From assembly GCA_037191015.1 (NCBI GenBank), contig JBBCKD010000017.1:248001-312000 (forward strand): a stretch of 64,000 nucleotides of DNA, given 5' to 3'. This DNA is from Ravibacter sp037191015 (lineage in GTDB: Bacteria; Bacteroidota; Bacteroidia; Cytophagales; Spirosomataceae). The notes below the pieces were generated by a model. The model was not told where the DNA came from. It worked only from the letters and a program-made list of their open reading frames with translations, and made no database searches. Position numbers and translations under genes: made by a program. Numbering within the stretch: position 1 is the stretch's first letter; each line of letters starts with the position of its first letter. Below, piece by piece: positions 7,560-15,877 of this stretch.

Positions 7560-8579
7560 ATGGCAGTTTTTTTCAAGAGGTTGGTATTGCTTTTATCCGT
7601 CTTCTTTTTTCCTGGCGGCCCTACTCTTTTCGCACAAAAGACAGAAGAAGCTATACGAATAAAGCTGCCCGACAGCATGGCGGTGGGCTCCAGGGAGTTT
7701 TCGGGCCTGGCGACGTCGGGAGACAGGCTGTATTTTCTTGGGGAAAACAGGGACGATCATCTGAAAGCGCCAACGGCGGGAATGTACAGTATCGGCCTGA
7801 ACGAGCTGGATAAGTGTATGGAGGAAGCGGGCCGGCAGGTTTCGCAATACCGGTTTCACCCGCTTTCCGGGATTGAGAGAATCCAAAAACTGAGAGGATA
7901 CCAGGGGCTCGAAGCGCTGGTATTTCAGGGCAACAGGTTCTTTTGCACGGTGGAGACGGAACTTTACGCCGATAGCTGCTTCCTGGTAGCAGGCCGGAGG
8001 CAGGGCGACAGGCTCGGGATCGATACCTCGCAGATCGTTGCCCTGGAAAAGCCGCTGCTGACCAATGGCAGCAAGGTATTTAATGCGAGCTTTGAAGCGT
8101 TGGTCCTGCTGGGCAATGATCTGTATGCTTTTTTTGAATTTAACGGGTTCGCACGGAATTACGCATACAGGATCGATACCCGTACGCTGAAAGTGGAGAA
8201 GGTTCCGCTCGACAGGAAGATCCCGTTCCGCCTGACCGATGCTGTCCACTGGAAAAACAGGCGCATCCTGGCCGTTAATTATTTCTTTCCTCTGAAGGCC
8301 GAGGCAATCTACCAGGATACAGCGCCGGAGAAAGACAGGTTGCTGGTGCAAAGCGGGAACGAGGGTAAATGGCACCCGTTTGCGAGATTGCTGGTGTTGA
8401 AAGTGAAACGAAAAAAGGTAAAGCTGAAGCGGTATATTTCAATGCCCGGGGAGCTCTGGACTACCAATTGGGAAGGAGCTGCCTTGTATAAAAACGGTGT
8501 TTTACTGGTCAACGACAAGTTCGTTAAAAACGGTGGGCACGAAACACAACTCATTTACTTACATTTGAGGCAAAAATGA
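7560..8579 (+). CDS. Exported hypothetical protein, beta-propeller-like
   Basis: A 339-residue protein with a clear signal peptide (residues 5-25, ending TLFAQ). The mature part repeats short beta-strand blocks such as FSGLATSGDRLYFLGENRD, GLEALVFQGNRFFCTVETE, FEALVLLGNDLYAFFEFNG and WEGAALYKNGVLLVNDKF. Each pairs a Glu-containing loop with a strand, which resembles the esterase-like phytase propeller family, whose members have EGL-type motifs. That assignment is an inference from pattern only. It starts 41 bases after the csp terminator and is followed at 40 bases by another exported hypothetical, so the two may form an operon. No function is proposed. Confidence 0.6.
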   Translation: MAVFFKRLVLLLSVFFFPGGPTLFAQKTEEAIRIKLPDSMAVGSREFSGLATSGDRLYFLGENRDDHLKAPTAGMYSIGLNELDKCMEEAGRQVSQYRFHPLSGIERIQKLRGYQGLEALVFQGNRFFCTVETELYADSCFLVAGRRQGDRLGIDTSQIVALEKPLLTNGSKVFNASFEALVLLGNDLYAFFEFNGFARNYAYRIDTRTLKVEKVPLDRKIPFRLTDAVHWKNRRILAVNYFFPLKAEAIYQDTAPEKDRLLVQSGNEGKWHPFARLLVLKVKRKKVKLKRYISMPGELWTTNWEGAALYKNGVLLVNDKFVKNGGHETQLIYLHLRQK

Positions 8580-8619
8580 CAGCTTCCCGCCTCCGGGAAA
8601 GTTGCTATAATTAATCTTC

Positions 8620-9783
8620 ATGAAAGCTTCCTTTATCGTGAGGTTCGGATTTACCCTGTTGATCGGAACTTCTCTTATCATATGGACCGCCCAATGCAGG
8701 TCAGCGCGAAAAGCGTTGAAAAGCGGTAAGTATTACGAATCCGTTATGATGGCGGCTAAAAAGCTAAAGGATAATCCCGGTCACAGCGCCTCGCTGGAAG
8801 CGCTTACGGCGGCTTACCCGAAGGCGGTCGGCATGCACCTGGGAACTATCAGGAAACTGGAAAACGGAGGATCTGAGTTTTACCGGGAACAGGTGGTTAG
8901 CCAGTATGATAAGCTGAATAAAATGTACCACAGCATAGCGCAGTGCGAGGTTTGCCTGAACGCTGTCGATGCGAGAAATTACGAGAAGGAGGAGGCTGAC
9001 GCCAGGAGTGCGGCAGCGGAGGCGAGATACAGGGAAGGCCGGAAATGGCTGGCGGACGGATCGCGGGAAAGCGCGCGAAAGGCATATGTCCATTTTGAAA
9101 CTGCCGGCAGAATGGTGCCGGGCTATAGCGATGTGGAATCAAAACTGGCTGAATCTCTCGATCTGGCGACGTTTAAGGTGGTTGTAGAACAGGTACAGGT
9201 GACATCAAGGGCATACCAGCTAAGCAATGCGTATTTCCAGGAGAAGGTAAACGAGTTCCTGAAATCAAATGTCAGGGAAAACCGCTTTGTGCGTTTTTAT
9301 ACGCCGGAGGAGGCAGAAGGAGGGAGGCTGAAGCCCGATCATGTCGTAACGCTCCAGTTTGATGACTTTGTGGTAGGACAGACGCTTCTTGAGAGGAATA
9401 CGGAGACGATGACAAGTAAAGACAGTGTCAAGATAGGGGAAACCAAGGTCAGGGATAAGCCGCAGCCGGTCTATGCCAAGGTGACGGCGAAATTTACCCA
9501 TTCGAGGAAAACGGTAGTATCGGGTGGCATTCTTGACCTGAGCATAGAGGAATTCGGAACCGGCCGGAAGGTTCACCGGGATAAGCTGTCGGGAGAATAT
9601 ACGTGGGTATGCGAATGGGGAAGCTACACGGGTGATGAGCGCGCGCTGACACCCGCGCAGAAGTTGATGGCAAAGCAGCTGGAATTGCACCCGCCCGCGC
9701 CCCAGGAGTTGTTCGTAGAATTCAGCAAGCCGTTATATGACCAGCTGACCCGGAAATTGAGAAATTTCTACCAGTCTTACTGA
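8620..9783 (+). CDS. Exported hypothetical protein with N-terminal helical repeats
   Basis: A 387-residue protein with an N-terminal hydrophobic segment (8-23) ending before a cysteine (TAQC, residue 26). The Gln before Cys makes a classical lipobox doubtful. Residues 30-170 are Lys/Ala/Glu-rich amphipathic helices reminiscent of TPR repeats (KSGKYYESVMMAAKKLKDNP; YREGRKWLADGSRESARKAY). The C-terminal half is mixed alpha/beta with VVTLQFDDFVVGQ and a Trp-containing stretch YTWVCEWGSYTGDERAL. I do not recognise the family. It follows the previous exported protein on the same strand, so an envelope role is likely but unproven. Confidence 0.55.
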   Translation: MKASFIVRFGFTLLIGTSLIIWTAQCRSARKALKSGKYYESVMMAAKKLKDNPGHSASLEALTAAYPKAVGMHLGTIRKLENGGSEFYREQVVSQYDKLNKMYHSIAQCEVCLNAVDARNYEKEEADARSAAAEARYREGRKWLADGSRESARKAYVHFETAGRMVPGYSDVESKLAESLDLATFKVVVEQVQVTSRAYQLSNAYFQEKVNEFLKSNVRENRFVRFYTPEEAEGGRLKPDHVVTLQFDDFVVGQTLLERNTETMTSKDSVKIGETKVRDKPQPVYAKVTAKFTHSRKTVVSGGILDLSIEEFGTGRKVHRDKLSGEYTWVCEWGSYTGDERALTPAQKLMAKQLELHPPAPQELFVEFSKPLYDQLTRKLRNFYQSY

Positions 9784-9960
9784 GCCTGCTGAGCTATACC
9801 GGAGGCTGCGTCCCGGTACGGGGAAAAGCTGCCCTCAAACAATAGTCGTTTTGGGTTTGTAATTCAGCAATGCCTTCTTTACTTTGTAGGGAAGACGCGA
9901 AACATCGGGGAAGCGTATGAAGAGATTTACTCAGGTTGCTAATTATAAAATTTTAAACGA

Positions 9961-10797
9961 ATGAAGTTATACAAGGTTCCACATTCGGTCCTGGTAGAGA
10001 AAGACGGGGCTTATTATCCTGTTAATGGCCTGGAATGGGATGAAATAGTTAACCGGGATAACCTCCATGAGTGGTTGCTGAATGAAATCGAAAGTATCGT
10101 CCCGGTCAGGTTCAATTCCGACCAGCCGATGCCTGAAGTTCTGGCCCCGATAGGAAGCCAGGAGATATGGGCTTCGGGGGTGACTTATTTCCGGAGCAAG
10201 GAAGCCCGTATGGAAGAGTCTGAAAAAGCCGGCGGCGGTAGTTTTTATGACAGGGTTTATGACGCCGACAGGCCGGAATTGTTTTTCAAATCACTGGCCT
10301 GGAGGGCCAGGGGGAGCGGCGAAGAAGTTCGCATAAGGCAGGATTCTCACTGGAATGTTCCTGAGCCCGAGCTGACCCTGTTTGCGACCTCGTCGGGAAA
10401 GCTGGTAGGTTATACTATAGGCAACGATATGAGTTCGAGGAGCATAGAGGGCGAGAACCCGCTTTATCTTCCGCAGGCAAAGAGCTATAACGGCTCAACC
10501 GCCATAGGGCCCTGCCTGTATGTGCCGGAAGAACCCATACCTTCGGATACTTCTATTCACATAGGGATCTTCAGAGATGGCATAGAGGTCTTCGGAGGAG
10601 AGGTGACGGTTACGCAGATGAAGAGAAAACCTGAGGAGTTGCTGCATTATCTTTTCAGGGAAATGACATTCCCGACCGGCGTTTACCTCATGACCGGCAC
10701 CGGGATCATACCGCCTTCCGAGTTTACCCTGAATTCAGGCGATGTGGTACAGATCACCATCCAGCATATCGGCGTGCTTACCAATACGGTAGCCTGA
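9961..10797 (+). CDS. Fumarylacetoacetate hydrolase (FAH) family protein, sugar-acid dehydratase-like
   Basis: A 278-residue FAH-fold enzyme. Diagnostic blocks are WASGVTYFRSKEARMEES, PELFFKS, the metal-binding glutamates in WNVPEPELTLF, YTIGNDMSSRSIEGENPLYLPQAKSY and the C-terminal GTGIIPPSEFTLNSGDVV. FAH enzymes cleave or dehydrate 2-keto acids using a divalent metal. The YLPQAKSY variant resembles 2-keto-3-deoxy-sugar-acid dehydratases (KdxD/AraD type) more than acylpyruvases. It has its own 177-base upstream region and no partner enzyme beside it. The aldaric acid locus 11 kb away could supply related 2-keto-3-deoxy acids, but that link is speculative. Confidence 0.75.
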   Translation: MKLYKVPHSVLVEKDGAYYPVNGLEWDEIVNRDNLHEWLLNEIESIVPVRFNSDQPMPEVLAPIGSQEIWASGVTYFRSKEARMEESEKAGGGSFYDRVYDADRPELFFKSLAWRARGSGEEVRIRQDSHWNVPEPELTLFATSSGKLVGYTIGNDMSSRSIEGENPLYLPQAKSYNGSTAIGPCLYVPEEPIPSDTSIHIGIFRDGIEVFGGEVTVTQMKRKPEELLHYLFREMTFPTGVYLMTGTGIIPPSEFTLNSGDVVQITIQHIGVLTNTVA

Positions 10798-10893
10798 TTT
10801 GCAGGTGAACAATAGCATACGGATATTTACGTTCCGATAAGGAGCTTAAGTTTTAAGCCAGTTGTTTAATTTATATTTTAAATTTCTATCTCG

Positions 10894-11307
10894 ATGGAGT
10901 TGAAAACTGTTTTTTCCCTCAAAGGCCTTTTATTGTGCTTCTTTTTGCTATCGCTCGTAACCTCCTGTAAAAAAGATGAAAAGGAGGAAGAATGCGTTCC
11001 TCCGGCACTTTCCACTCAGATTGTGGGCGCCTGGCAGGCCGATATATCCGGTCTTTCCAAGACTCAGCTGACTTTTACCCAGGGCGGGGAAATTCAGGGG
11101 AATCTCGGTCAGTACCTGGCGCTGATACCGGGGATAGGAACGATCGACGAGCTTATCAAATATGAAGTAACCAGTGATACCGGTATGAATGTTATCGTTA
11201 CATCACAAGGTAACCCGATACCAGCCTTTCCGCTTGCTGTGCAGGAACGTACCTGCGATAAAATAGTGCTTAGCACTACAGGCGTAACGATCACGCTGAC
11301 AAAATAA
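10894..11307 (+). CDS. Small lipoprotein, lipocalin-like
   Basis: A 137-residue predicted lipoprotein: signal residues 8-24 and a lipobox LVTSC with the acylated cysteine at 25, followed by charged KKDEKEE. The mature part is beta-rich with STQIVGAWQADISGL, the opening strand seen in lipocalin-like DUF families of Bacteroidota, and ends in repeated strands (CDKIVLSTTGVTITL). It is probably anchored in the outer membrane. Function is unknown. A perfect palindromic terminator lies directly downstream. Confidence 0.6.
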   Translation: MELKTVFSLKGLLLCFFLLSLVTSCKKDEKEEECVPPALSTQIVGAWQADISGLSKTQLTFTQGGEIQGNLGQYLALIPGIGTIDELIKYEVTSDTGMNVIVTSQGNPIPAFPLAVQERTCDKIVLSTTGVTITLTK

Positions 11308-11336
11308 AACATGCTTTCATTACGGCCGGACCGAAA

Positions 11337-11388
11337 ACCGGGGCAAAAAAAAGAGGTGCGGACCCGCACCTCTTTTTTTTGCCCCGGT
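11337..11388. terminator. Bidirectional terminator, 25-bp perfect palindrome
   Basis: Arms 11337-11361 and 11364-11388 are perfectly complementary with a 2-base gap. Each arm contains a run of eight A or T, so both strands end the GC-rich inner stem with a T tract. It separates the convergent lipoprotein and gmd genes. Confidence 0.9.
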
Positions 11389-11392
11389 TCTT

Positions 11393-12505
11393 CTATTCGT
11401 AGTAATTCAGGGGAGCGTGCCCTGATTTTTCCAGTAGCTGGTCTTTTTTGAACAATGCAAGGTCAGCCTGCATCATGTCTTTAACAAGCCCGTTCAGGTC
11501 ATATTTTGGCTGCCAGCCCAGTTTTGTCTTCGATTTGGTCGGGTCCCCGATCAGGAGATCCACTTCCGTCGGCCTGAAATAACGTTCGTCGATAGCCAGC
11601 ACCAGCTTCCCCACCGGCAGCTGGTAGTCAGGGTTATTGCACTTCAGTATATGTCCCGTCTCGTTTACACCTTCGCCCCTGAATTCTATTTCAACTCCTA
11701 CTTCTGCAAAGGCAAGCCTCACAAAGTCTCTTATGCTGGTAGTCGTACCTGTTGCGATTACAAAGTCTTCCGGCTTTTCCTGCTGGAGTATCAGCCACAT
11801 AGCCTCTACATAATCTTTCGCATGTCCCCAGTCCCGGCGGGCATCGAGGTTGCCCAGGTGTACTTTATCCTGGAGCCCCAGGGCAATACGTGAAACCGCC
11901 CTGGTGATTTTCCGGGTCACGAAGGTCTCTCCCCGCAGAGGAGATTCATGGTTGAAAAGAATCCCGTTGCAGGTAAACATATTATAGGCCTCCCGGTAAT
12001 TGACGGTGATCCAGTAGGCATACATTTTGGCGACAGCATACGGAGATCGGGGATAGAAAGGCGTTTTCTCCGACTGCGGAACTTCCTGTACCAGCCCGTA
12101 AAGCTCGGATGTGGATGCCTGGTATATTCTCGTTTTTTCGGTCAGTCCGAGCAGCCTTACGGCTTCCAGTATCCGCAAAGTCCCTATACCGTCGACATTC
12201 GCCGTATATTCGGGTTCTTCAAAGCTCACCCGTACGTGAGACATGGCGCCGAGATTGTAAATCTCATCCGGCTGCACCTCCTGTATGATCCTGATGATAT
12301 TGGTAGAGTCGCTGAGATCGCCGAAATGCAGGATCAGGCGCGGGCTGGCCTCATGAGGGTCCTCATAAAGGTGATCTATCCTTTGCGTATTAAAAAGCGA
12401 GGTCCTTCTTTTGATCCCGTGAACTTCATATCCTTTTTCAAGCAAAAATTCAGCCAGGTATGCTCCGTCCTGCCCGGTTATCCCGGTGATTAAAGCCTTT
12501 TTCAT
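11393..12505 (-). CDS. gmd: GDP-mannose 4,6-dehydratase
   Basis: A 370-residue short-chain dehydrogenase-type enzyme converting GDP-D-mannose to GDP-4-keto-6-deoxy-D-mannose, the precursor of GDP-fucose, GDP-rhamnose and related surface sugars. It has the Rossmann motif GITGQDGAYLAEFLLEKGYE (residues 8-27), the substrate block RRTSLFNTQRIDHLYED, the catalytic Ser/Thr region YQASTSELYG, the YxxxK site in YPRSPYAVAKMYAYW and the NGILFNHESPLRGETFVTRK block. Length is normal. It follows the SPOR lipoprotein gene by 24 bases and is probably co-transcribed. No GDP-fucose synthase (fcl) is adjacent, so the final product is not fixed. Confidence 0.96.
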   Translation of the reverse strand: MKKALITGITGQDGAYLAEFLLEKGYEVHGIKRRTSLFNTQRIDHLYEDPHEASPRLILHFGDLSDSTNIIRIIQEVQPDEIYNLGAMSHVRVSFEEPEYTANVDGIGTLRILEAVRLLGLTEKTRIYQASTSELYGLVQEVPQSEKTPFYPRSPYAVAKMYAYWITVNYREAYNMFTCNGILFNHESPLRGETFVTRKITRAVSRIALGLQDKVHLGNLDARRDWGHAKDYVEAMWLILQQEKPEDFVIATGTTTSIRDFVRLAFAEVGVEIEFRGEGVNETGHILKCNNPDYQLPVGKLVLAIDERYFRPTEVDLLIGDPTKSKTKLGWQPKYDLNGLVKDMMQADLALFKKDQLLEKSGHAPLNYYE

Positions 12506-12529
12506 GTGTATAAATTGATGTGATTTTTC

Positions 12530-13096
12530 TTATCTGTCATCCATAGCCTGCAGCAGGCCTTTTTCGATTTCTATTTTATCAGGAACAATTACGGCTGAAG
12601 CGTATTGCAGTTTTACAGAGGCGAGCACATGCTCGGCTTCCGTTTTGCTCATGAAGTCGCCTGCTTTAACCCGGTACGTAGGCTGATTGAACGTGATATA
12701 GGGCGAAAGCTCGGGAAAGCTCCTGTATATGAACGATTTGGCGGCGTCTGCTTCCGACCTGATATTACCTACGTACAGCTGGATCCTGTAGCCGGGCATG
12801 TACCTGACCGATTTGTTTTGCTGATTGATGGTCTGGATTATTTCGCCAAGCTCCTTGTTGACGGAGGCGGCCTCTTCCGCGGTTTTCGAACTGCTTACAG
12901 GGGCATCGGCAGTGCTGGCAGCCGGGGTGCTCCCTTTCACCAGGACATCGTCGTCATTGAACTGGTAGCGGGGACGGACCTTGGAAAGATCCTGCTGATA
13001 AGGACTGCTGCTGCCGGGCCGGATAGCCGGCGCACAGGAGGTGATCATTGCTCCGGCAATACAGGCGAAAAACAGATATGAAAAAAAAATACGCAT
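12530..13096 (-). CDS. SPOR domain-containing lipoprotein
   Basis: A 188-residue predicted lipoprotein: signal with lipobox MITSC (Cys 21), a low-complexity Ser/Ala/Pro-rich linker (about 55-80), a short helical segment, and a C-terminal SPOR-like domain (about 107-182) with GYRIQLYVGNIRSEADAAKS and YRVKAGDFMSKTEAEHVLAS. SPOR domains bind denuded peptidoglycan glycan strands, often at the septum, so an envelope or division role is likely. It is upstream of gmd on the same strand and divergent from murB. Confidence 0.78.
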   Translation of the reverse strand: MRIFFSYLFFACIAGAMITSCAPAIRPGSSSPYQQDLSKVRPRYQFNDDDVLVKGSTPAASTADAPVSSSKTAEEAASVNKELGEIIQTINQQNKSVRYMPGYRIQLYVGNIRSEADAAKSFIYRSFPELSPYITFNQPTYRVKAGDFMSKTEAEHVLASVKLQYASAVIVPDKIEIEKGLLQAMDDR

Positions 13097-13128
13097 CGCA
13101 ACGTTTTATGAAACGGGTAATACAGCGG

Positions 13129-13136
13129 CAAAAGTA
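13129..13136 (-). promoter_or_regulatory. Candidate -7 element TACTTTTG for the SPOR lipoprotein/gmd unit
   Basis: An exact TAnnTTTG match on the minus strand, 33 bases upstream of the gene starting at 13096. No good -33 element is at the expected distance. Confidence 0.35.
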
Positions 13137-13220
13137 CATAAAAAAGACTTATGAACCGGCCGGGTAAAGTAAACGCTTTCAAATCCCCGTATCGGACGGG
13201 TAGCACCGGGGAAAATAGTT

Positions 13221-13228
13221 TAAATTTG
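13221..13228 (+). promoter_or_regulatory. Candidate -7 element TAAATTTG for murB
   Basis: An exact TAnnTTTG match that would place the transcript start near 13235, upstream of the GTG at 13271 but downstream of the in-frame ATG at 13151. It therefore supports the shorter MurB protein. No -33 TTTG was found. Confidence 0.4.
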
Positions 13229-13270
13229 GCCTGTTTACTGTATAACGACAATTATAACGGGATTGATATA

Positions 13271-14287
13271 GTGCAATTTTCAGAAAACTACTCTCTGCGC
13301 GCCCTGAATACATTTGGAATCGAAGCCCGGGCGAGGTTTTTTTCGGTGGCGGCTGACATCGGAGAGCTGATGGACGCGCTCGAATATGCTCACACCAAAA
13401 GTATGGAGCTGTTTGTGCTGGGGGGAGGGAGCAACATCCTGCTACTGGGCAACCCGGACCTCGTGGTTTTAAAAAATAACCTGCAAGGGATTGAGATCCT
13501 GGAAGAAGATGAAAAGCTGGTCCGTTTAAGGATAGGGGCAGGAGTTGTCTGGCATGACCTGGTTGCTTACGCCGTAGCGAAAGGGTGGGGCGGTATAGAA
13601 AACCTCTCCCTGATACCGGGAACCGTAGGCGCCGCTCCGATCCAGAATATCGGCGCCTACGGAACGGAGATCAAAGACGTATTCGAAAGCCTGGAGGCGG
13701 TAAACATACGTACAGGCGATACCCGGCTTTTTGCCCATGCCGACTGCCGGTTCGGTTACCGCGACAGTATCTTCAAACGGGAGGAAAAAGGCCGGTGGAT
13801 GATCACATCAGTGATTTTACAGCTCAGGAAGGCCGGGGAGGTAAACACGTCTTATGGAGATATCCGTGAAGTACTCCGCACGATGGGCATAGCGGCCCCC
13901 GGGATAGCAGACGTAAGCCGGGCTGTGATACAGATCAGGCGCAGTAAGCTGCCCGACCCGGCCGAGATCGGGAACGCGGGAAGCTTTTTCAAGAATCCCG
14001 AGGTCCCGGAAGAGTTTTTTACGGACCTGAAGGAGCGGTTTCCTGCCATACCCGGTTATCCTGCAGGAAGTGGAGCGGTGAAGGTACCCGCAGGCTGGCT
14101 GATAGAATCGAATGGCTGGAAAGGTTACAGAGAAGGTAATGTCGGCGTGCATAATCGCCAGGCCCTGGTATTGGTCAATTACGGAGGCGCAACCGGCAAT
14201 GAAGTCAAAGATCTCGCTTCCAGGATCCAGGAATCTGTGGAACAGAAATACGGGATAAAGCTCCATCCCGAAGTAAATTATATCTGA
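13271..14287 (+). CDS. murB: UDP-N-acetylenolpyruvoylglucosamine reductase
   Basis: This FAD enzyme reduces UDP-GlcNAc-enolpyruvate to UDP-MurNAc in peptidoglycan synthesis. Motifs: SLRALNTFGI at the start, the FAD-binding VLGGGSNILL, GGIENLSLIPGTVGAAPIQNIGAYG (given in two parts: GGIENLSLIPGTVGAA and PIQNIGAYG), FGYRDSIFK, the catalytic Ser region GNAGSFFKNP, and AGWLIESNGWKG near the end, which mark a type I MurB. I chose the GTG at 13271 (338 residues): homologues begin a few residues before the NTFG motif, and a -7 element lies between this GTG and the upstream ATG at 13151. The longer form would add 40 residues without family resemblance. Confidence 0.95.
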   Translation: MQFSENYSLRALNTFGIEARARFFSVAADIGELMDALEYAHTKSMELFVLGGGSNILLLGNPDLVVLKNNLQGIEILEEDEKLVRLRIGAGVVWHDLVAYAVAKGWGGIENLSLIPGTVGAAPIQNIGAYGTEIKDVFESLEAVNIRTGDTRLFAHADCRFGYRDSIFKREEKGRWMITSVILQLRKAGEVNTSYGDIREVLRTMGIAAPGIADVSRAVIQIRRSKLPDPAEIGNAGSFFKNPEVPEEFFTDLKERFPAIPGYPAGSGAVKVPAGWLIESNGWKGYREGNVGVHNRQALVLVNYGGATGNEVKDLASRIQESVEQKYGIKLHPEVNYI

Positions 14288-14460
14288 GGAAGGAGGAAGT
14301 AGGAAACGGTCTGCCGCATGGGGACGTTCGGTCCTGTTGCGGGGCGGGATTTCACCGCCCGGTACGGGGGTTATTGCATTTTACTGTTTTAAAATTGTAA
14401 GAACATAATTATTTTAAGTATAGTATTACTTATTTATTTGATAATCATGTAATTGTATTT
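14288..14460. other. Gap after murB with one GC-rich stem-loop
   Basis: The first part holds a GGGCGG/CCGCCC stem around 14342-14360 with no T tract, so termination is uncertain. The remainder is strongly AT-rich and leads into the promoter of the next gene. No coding frame is convincing. Confidence 0.35.
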
Positions 14461-14470
14461 TTGATGTTTG

Positions 14471-14478
14471 TATATTTG
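14471..14478 (+). promoter_or_regulatory. Candidate -7 element TATATTTG
   Basis: An exact TAnnTTTG match 28 bases upstream of the ATG at 14506, inside AT-rich DNA. It implies that the in-frame upstream ATG at 14461 is not the translation start. Confidence 0.45.
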
Positions 14479-14505
14479 CAACGTTCAATCAAACATCACA
14501 AAACA

Positions 14506-14817
14506 ATGGCATTATCTAAGCAATTTATCAAAAGCAAGTCTGCCTTTAAGGTAACATTCTCTGTTCCTGCCGAGATAGCTGCTGGCGTAAAAGAAGTATC
14601 GGTGCTAGGTGAGTTCAACGGATGGGATCCTAATGAAGCAGCTAAGCTGAAAAAGCAGAAAGACGGCTCGTATAAAGGGGCGGTCGAGCTTACAGGCGGA
14701 CGTGAGTACCAGTTCCGCTATCTTCTTGACGGCGAGAAATGGATTAACGACCTGGCTGCTGACAAATATGTATCGGCCGGAGTAGCCGAAGAGGAAAACT
14801 CGGTGGTCGTACTTTGA
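14506..14817 (+). CDS. Stand-alone glycogen-binding-like (CBM48/isoamylase early-set) domain protein
   Basis: A 103-residue protein that is essentially one Ig-like early-set domain of the CBM48/AMPK-beta type. The core reads KVTFSVPAEIAAGVKEVSVL, GEFNGWDPNE, KDGSYKGAVELTGGREYQFR and YLLDGEKWIND, the pattern by which these domains bind alpha-glucans. In glycogen-branching enzymes the domain is fused to a catalytic barrel; here nothing else is present. The start at 14506 is preferred over 14461 because a -7 element sits between them and the family begins near this point. It is probably a small cytoplasmic protein; glucan binding is inferred from the fold only. A strong terminator follows. Confidence 0.85.
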   Translation: MALSKQFIKSKSAFKVTFSVPAEIAAGVKEVSVLGEFNGWDPNEAAKLKKQKDGSYKGAVELTGGREYQFRYLLDGEKWINDLAADKYVSAGVAEEENSVVVL

Positions 14818-14840
14818 TTTTTACCGGTTGCGGTGCAACT

Positions 14841-14872
14841 ATGCAGAGGCGCGATACATCGCGCCTCTGCAT
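14841..14872. terminator. Bidirectional terminator, 15-bp perfect palindrome
   Basis: Arms 14841-14855 and 14858-14872 (ATGCAGAGGCGCGAT and its complement) are perfect with a 2-base loop. They lie between convergent genes and are followed on the plus strand by an AT-rich, T-containing tail. Confidence 0.85.
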
Positions 14873-14880
14873 TATTTTTA

Positions 14881-15810
14881 TCAGAAGCTATCGCTTTCCT
14901 GGTAAGCCTTGATCAGGGCTATTTCTCCTTCTTTTCCAGGTTTCGCGTTTCCGTGTTCCATCCCGACGATAAAGTCCAGATTTTCGGCTTTGCTCCGGTC
15001 ATGGATATACTTGAAAACGTTTTTATAGTTGATTTCGCCGGTAGTAGGTTCTTTACGGCCCGGTTCGTCGCCTACCTGGAAATAACCTATTTCTGACCAG
15101 GTCCAGTTGATATTCTGGATCAGGCGGCCTTCATTTTTCTGCATATGATAGGCATCGTAGAGAATCTTGCAGGTAGGGCTGTTTACACCCCGGCAGATCT
15201 CATACGTCTGGTCGCTATAGCGCAGGAACAGGTTCGGAGTATCGCTCAGCGGTTCCAGTACCATCACCAGTCCGTGGGGCTCCAGTATTTCGGCTCCTCT
15301 CCTGAGCGCATCGATGACGTGGCCCGTCTGGATTCCCAGGGGTAAAGACCGCTCATAATCGCCGGGTACCACAGTCATCCATTTGGCATTGACCCTTTTG
15401 GCGACTTCTACCGCGCGTTTGCAGCCGTTCAGGAAGATATCCAGGTGCTCTTTTTTTCCGGCAGCGAGGGTATTCGCCCCGTTTCCTCCTTTATCGACCA
15501 CAAACACGCCCATTTTCATCCCCAGCCGATCCATTTCACGCGCTATTTTTTCCTGGTCCTGAACAGACCTGCCCATCATCCCGTTATCTTCAAGTGCAGT
15601 AAAACCCTGGTCTGCCATAAATTTCAGCTGGTCAATCAGGTCTTTGCCCGCGCTGTTCTGGAACATACCGAAGTGGGGCGCATATCGAAGCTTGAAGCTG
15701 GTTTTTACCGGAGAACCAAAAGCTGAATCCGCGCTGAGTGCGTTGACAGAGGCTGCTCCGGCCAACCCGATGGCTGATTTAACAAAATTTCGACGAAACA
15801 TTAGCGACAA
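14881..15810 (-). CDS. Exported TIM-barrel protein, hydroxypyruvate isomerase-like
   Basis: A 309-residue protein with a Tat-like signal (RRNFVKSAIGLAGAASVNAL from residue 6) and a xylose-isomerase-like TIM barrel (AP endonuclease 2 superfamily). Barrel motifs include FTALEDNGMMGR, the HGLVMVLEPLSDTPNLFLR strand, CKILYDAYHMQKNEGRLIQN (metal-binding Asp/His) and YFQVGDEPGRKEPTTGEINY, then GMEHGNAKPGKEGE. This DAYHMQ/DEPGR set is typical of hydroxypyruvate isomerase-like proteins. Cytoplasmic Hyi acts on hydroxypyruvate and tartronate semialdehyde. This copy is exported, so its substrate is probably different and is unknown. Confidence 0.8.
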   Translation of the reverse strand: MSLMFRRNFVKSAIGLAGAASVNALSADSAFGSPVKTSFKLRYAPHFGMFQNSAGKDLIDQLKFMADQGFTALEDNGMMGRSVQDQEKIAREMDRLGMKMGVFVVDKGGNGANTLAAGKKEHLDIFLNGCKRAVEVAKRVNAKWMTVVPGDYERSLPLGIQTGHVIDALRRGAEILEPHGLVMVLEPLSDTPNLFLRYSDQTYEICRGVNSPTCKILYDAYHMQKNEGRLIQNINWTWSEIGYFQVGDEPGRKEPTTGEINYKNVFKYIHDRSKAENLDFIVGMEHGNAKPGKEGEIALIKAYQESDSF

Positions 15811-15877
15811 TTTTAATTAGGTGACAATGGACATAAAAGGCACTAAATTAGAAAATATACCAATCAGTGCGGTACAA

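Noticed and set aside
7593..8375. Long antisense frame opposite the exported hypothetical gene
   Set aside because: The sense frame has a clean signal peptide and propeller-like strands; the antisense is compositionally a shadow.
13151..13270. Upstream in-frame extension of murB from ATG 13151
   Set aside because: The added 40 residues do not look like MurB, and a promoter -7 element at 13221-13228 lies inside it.
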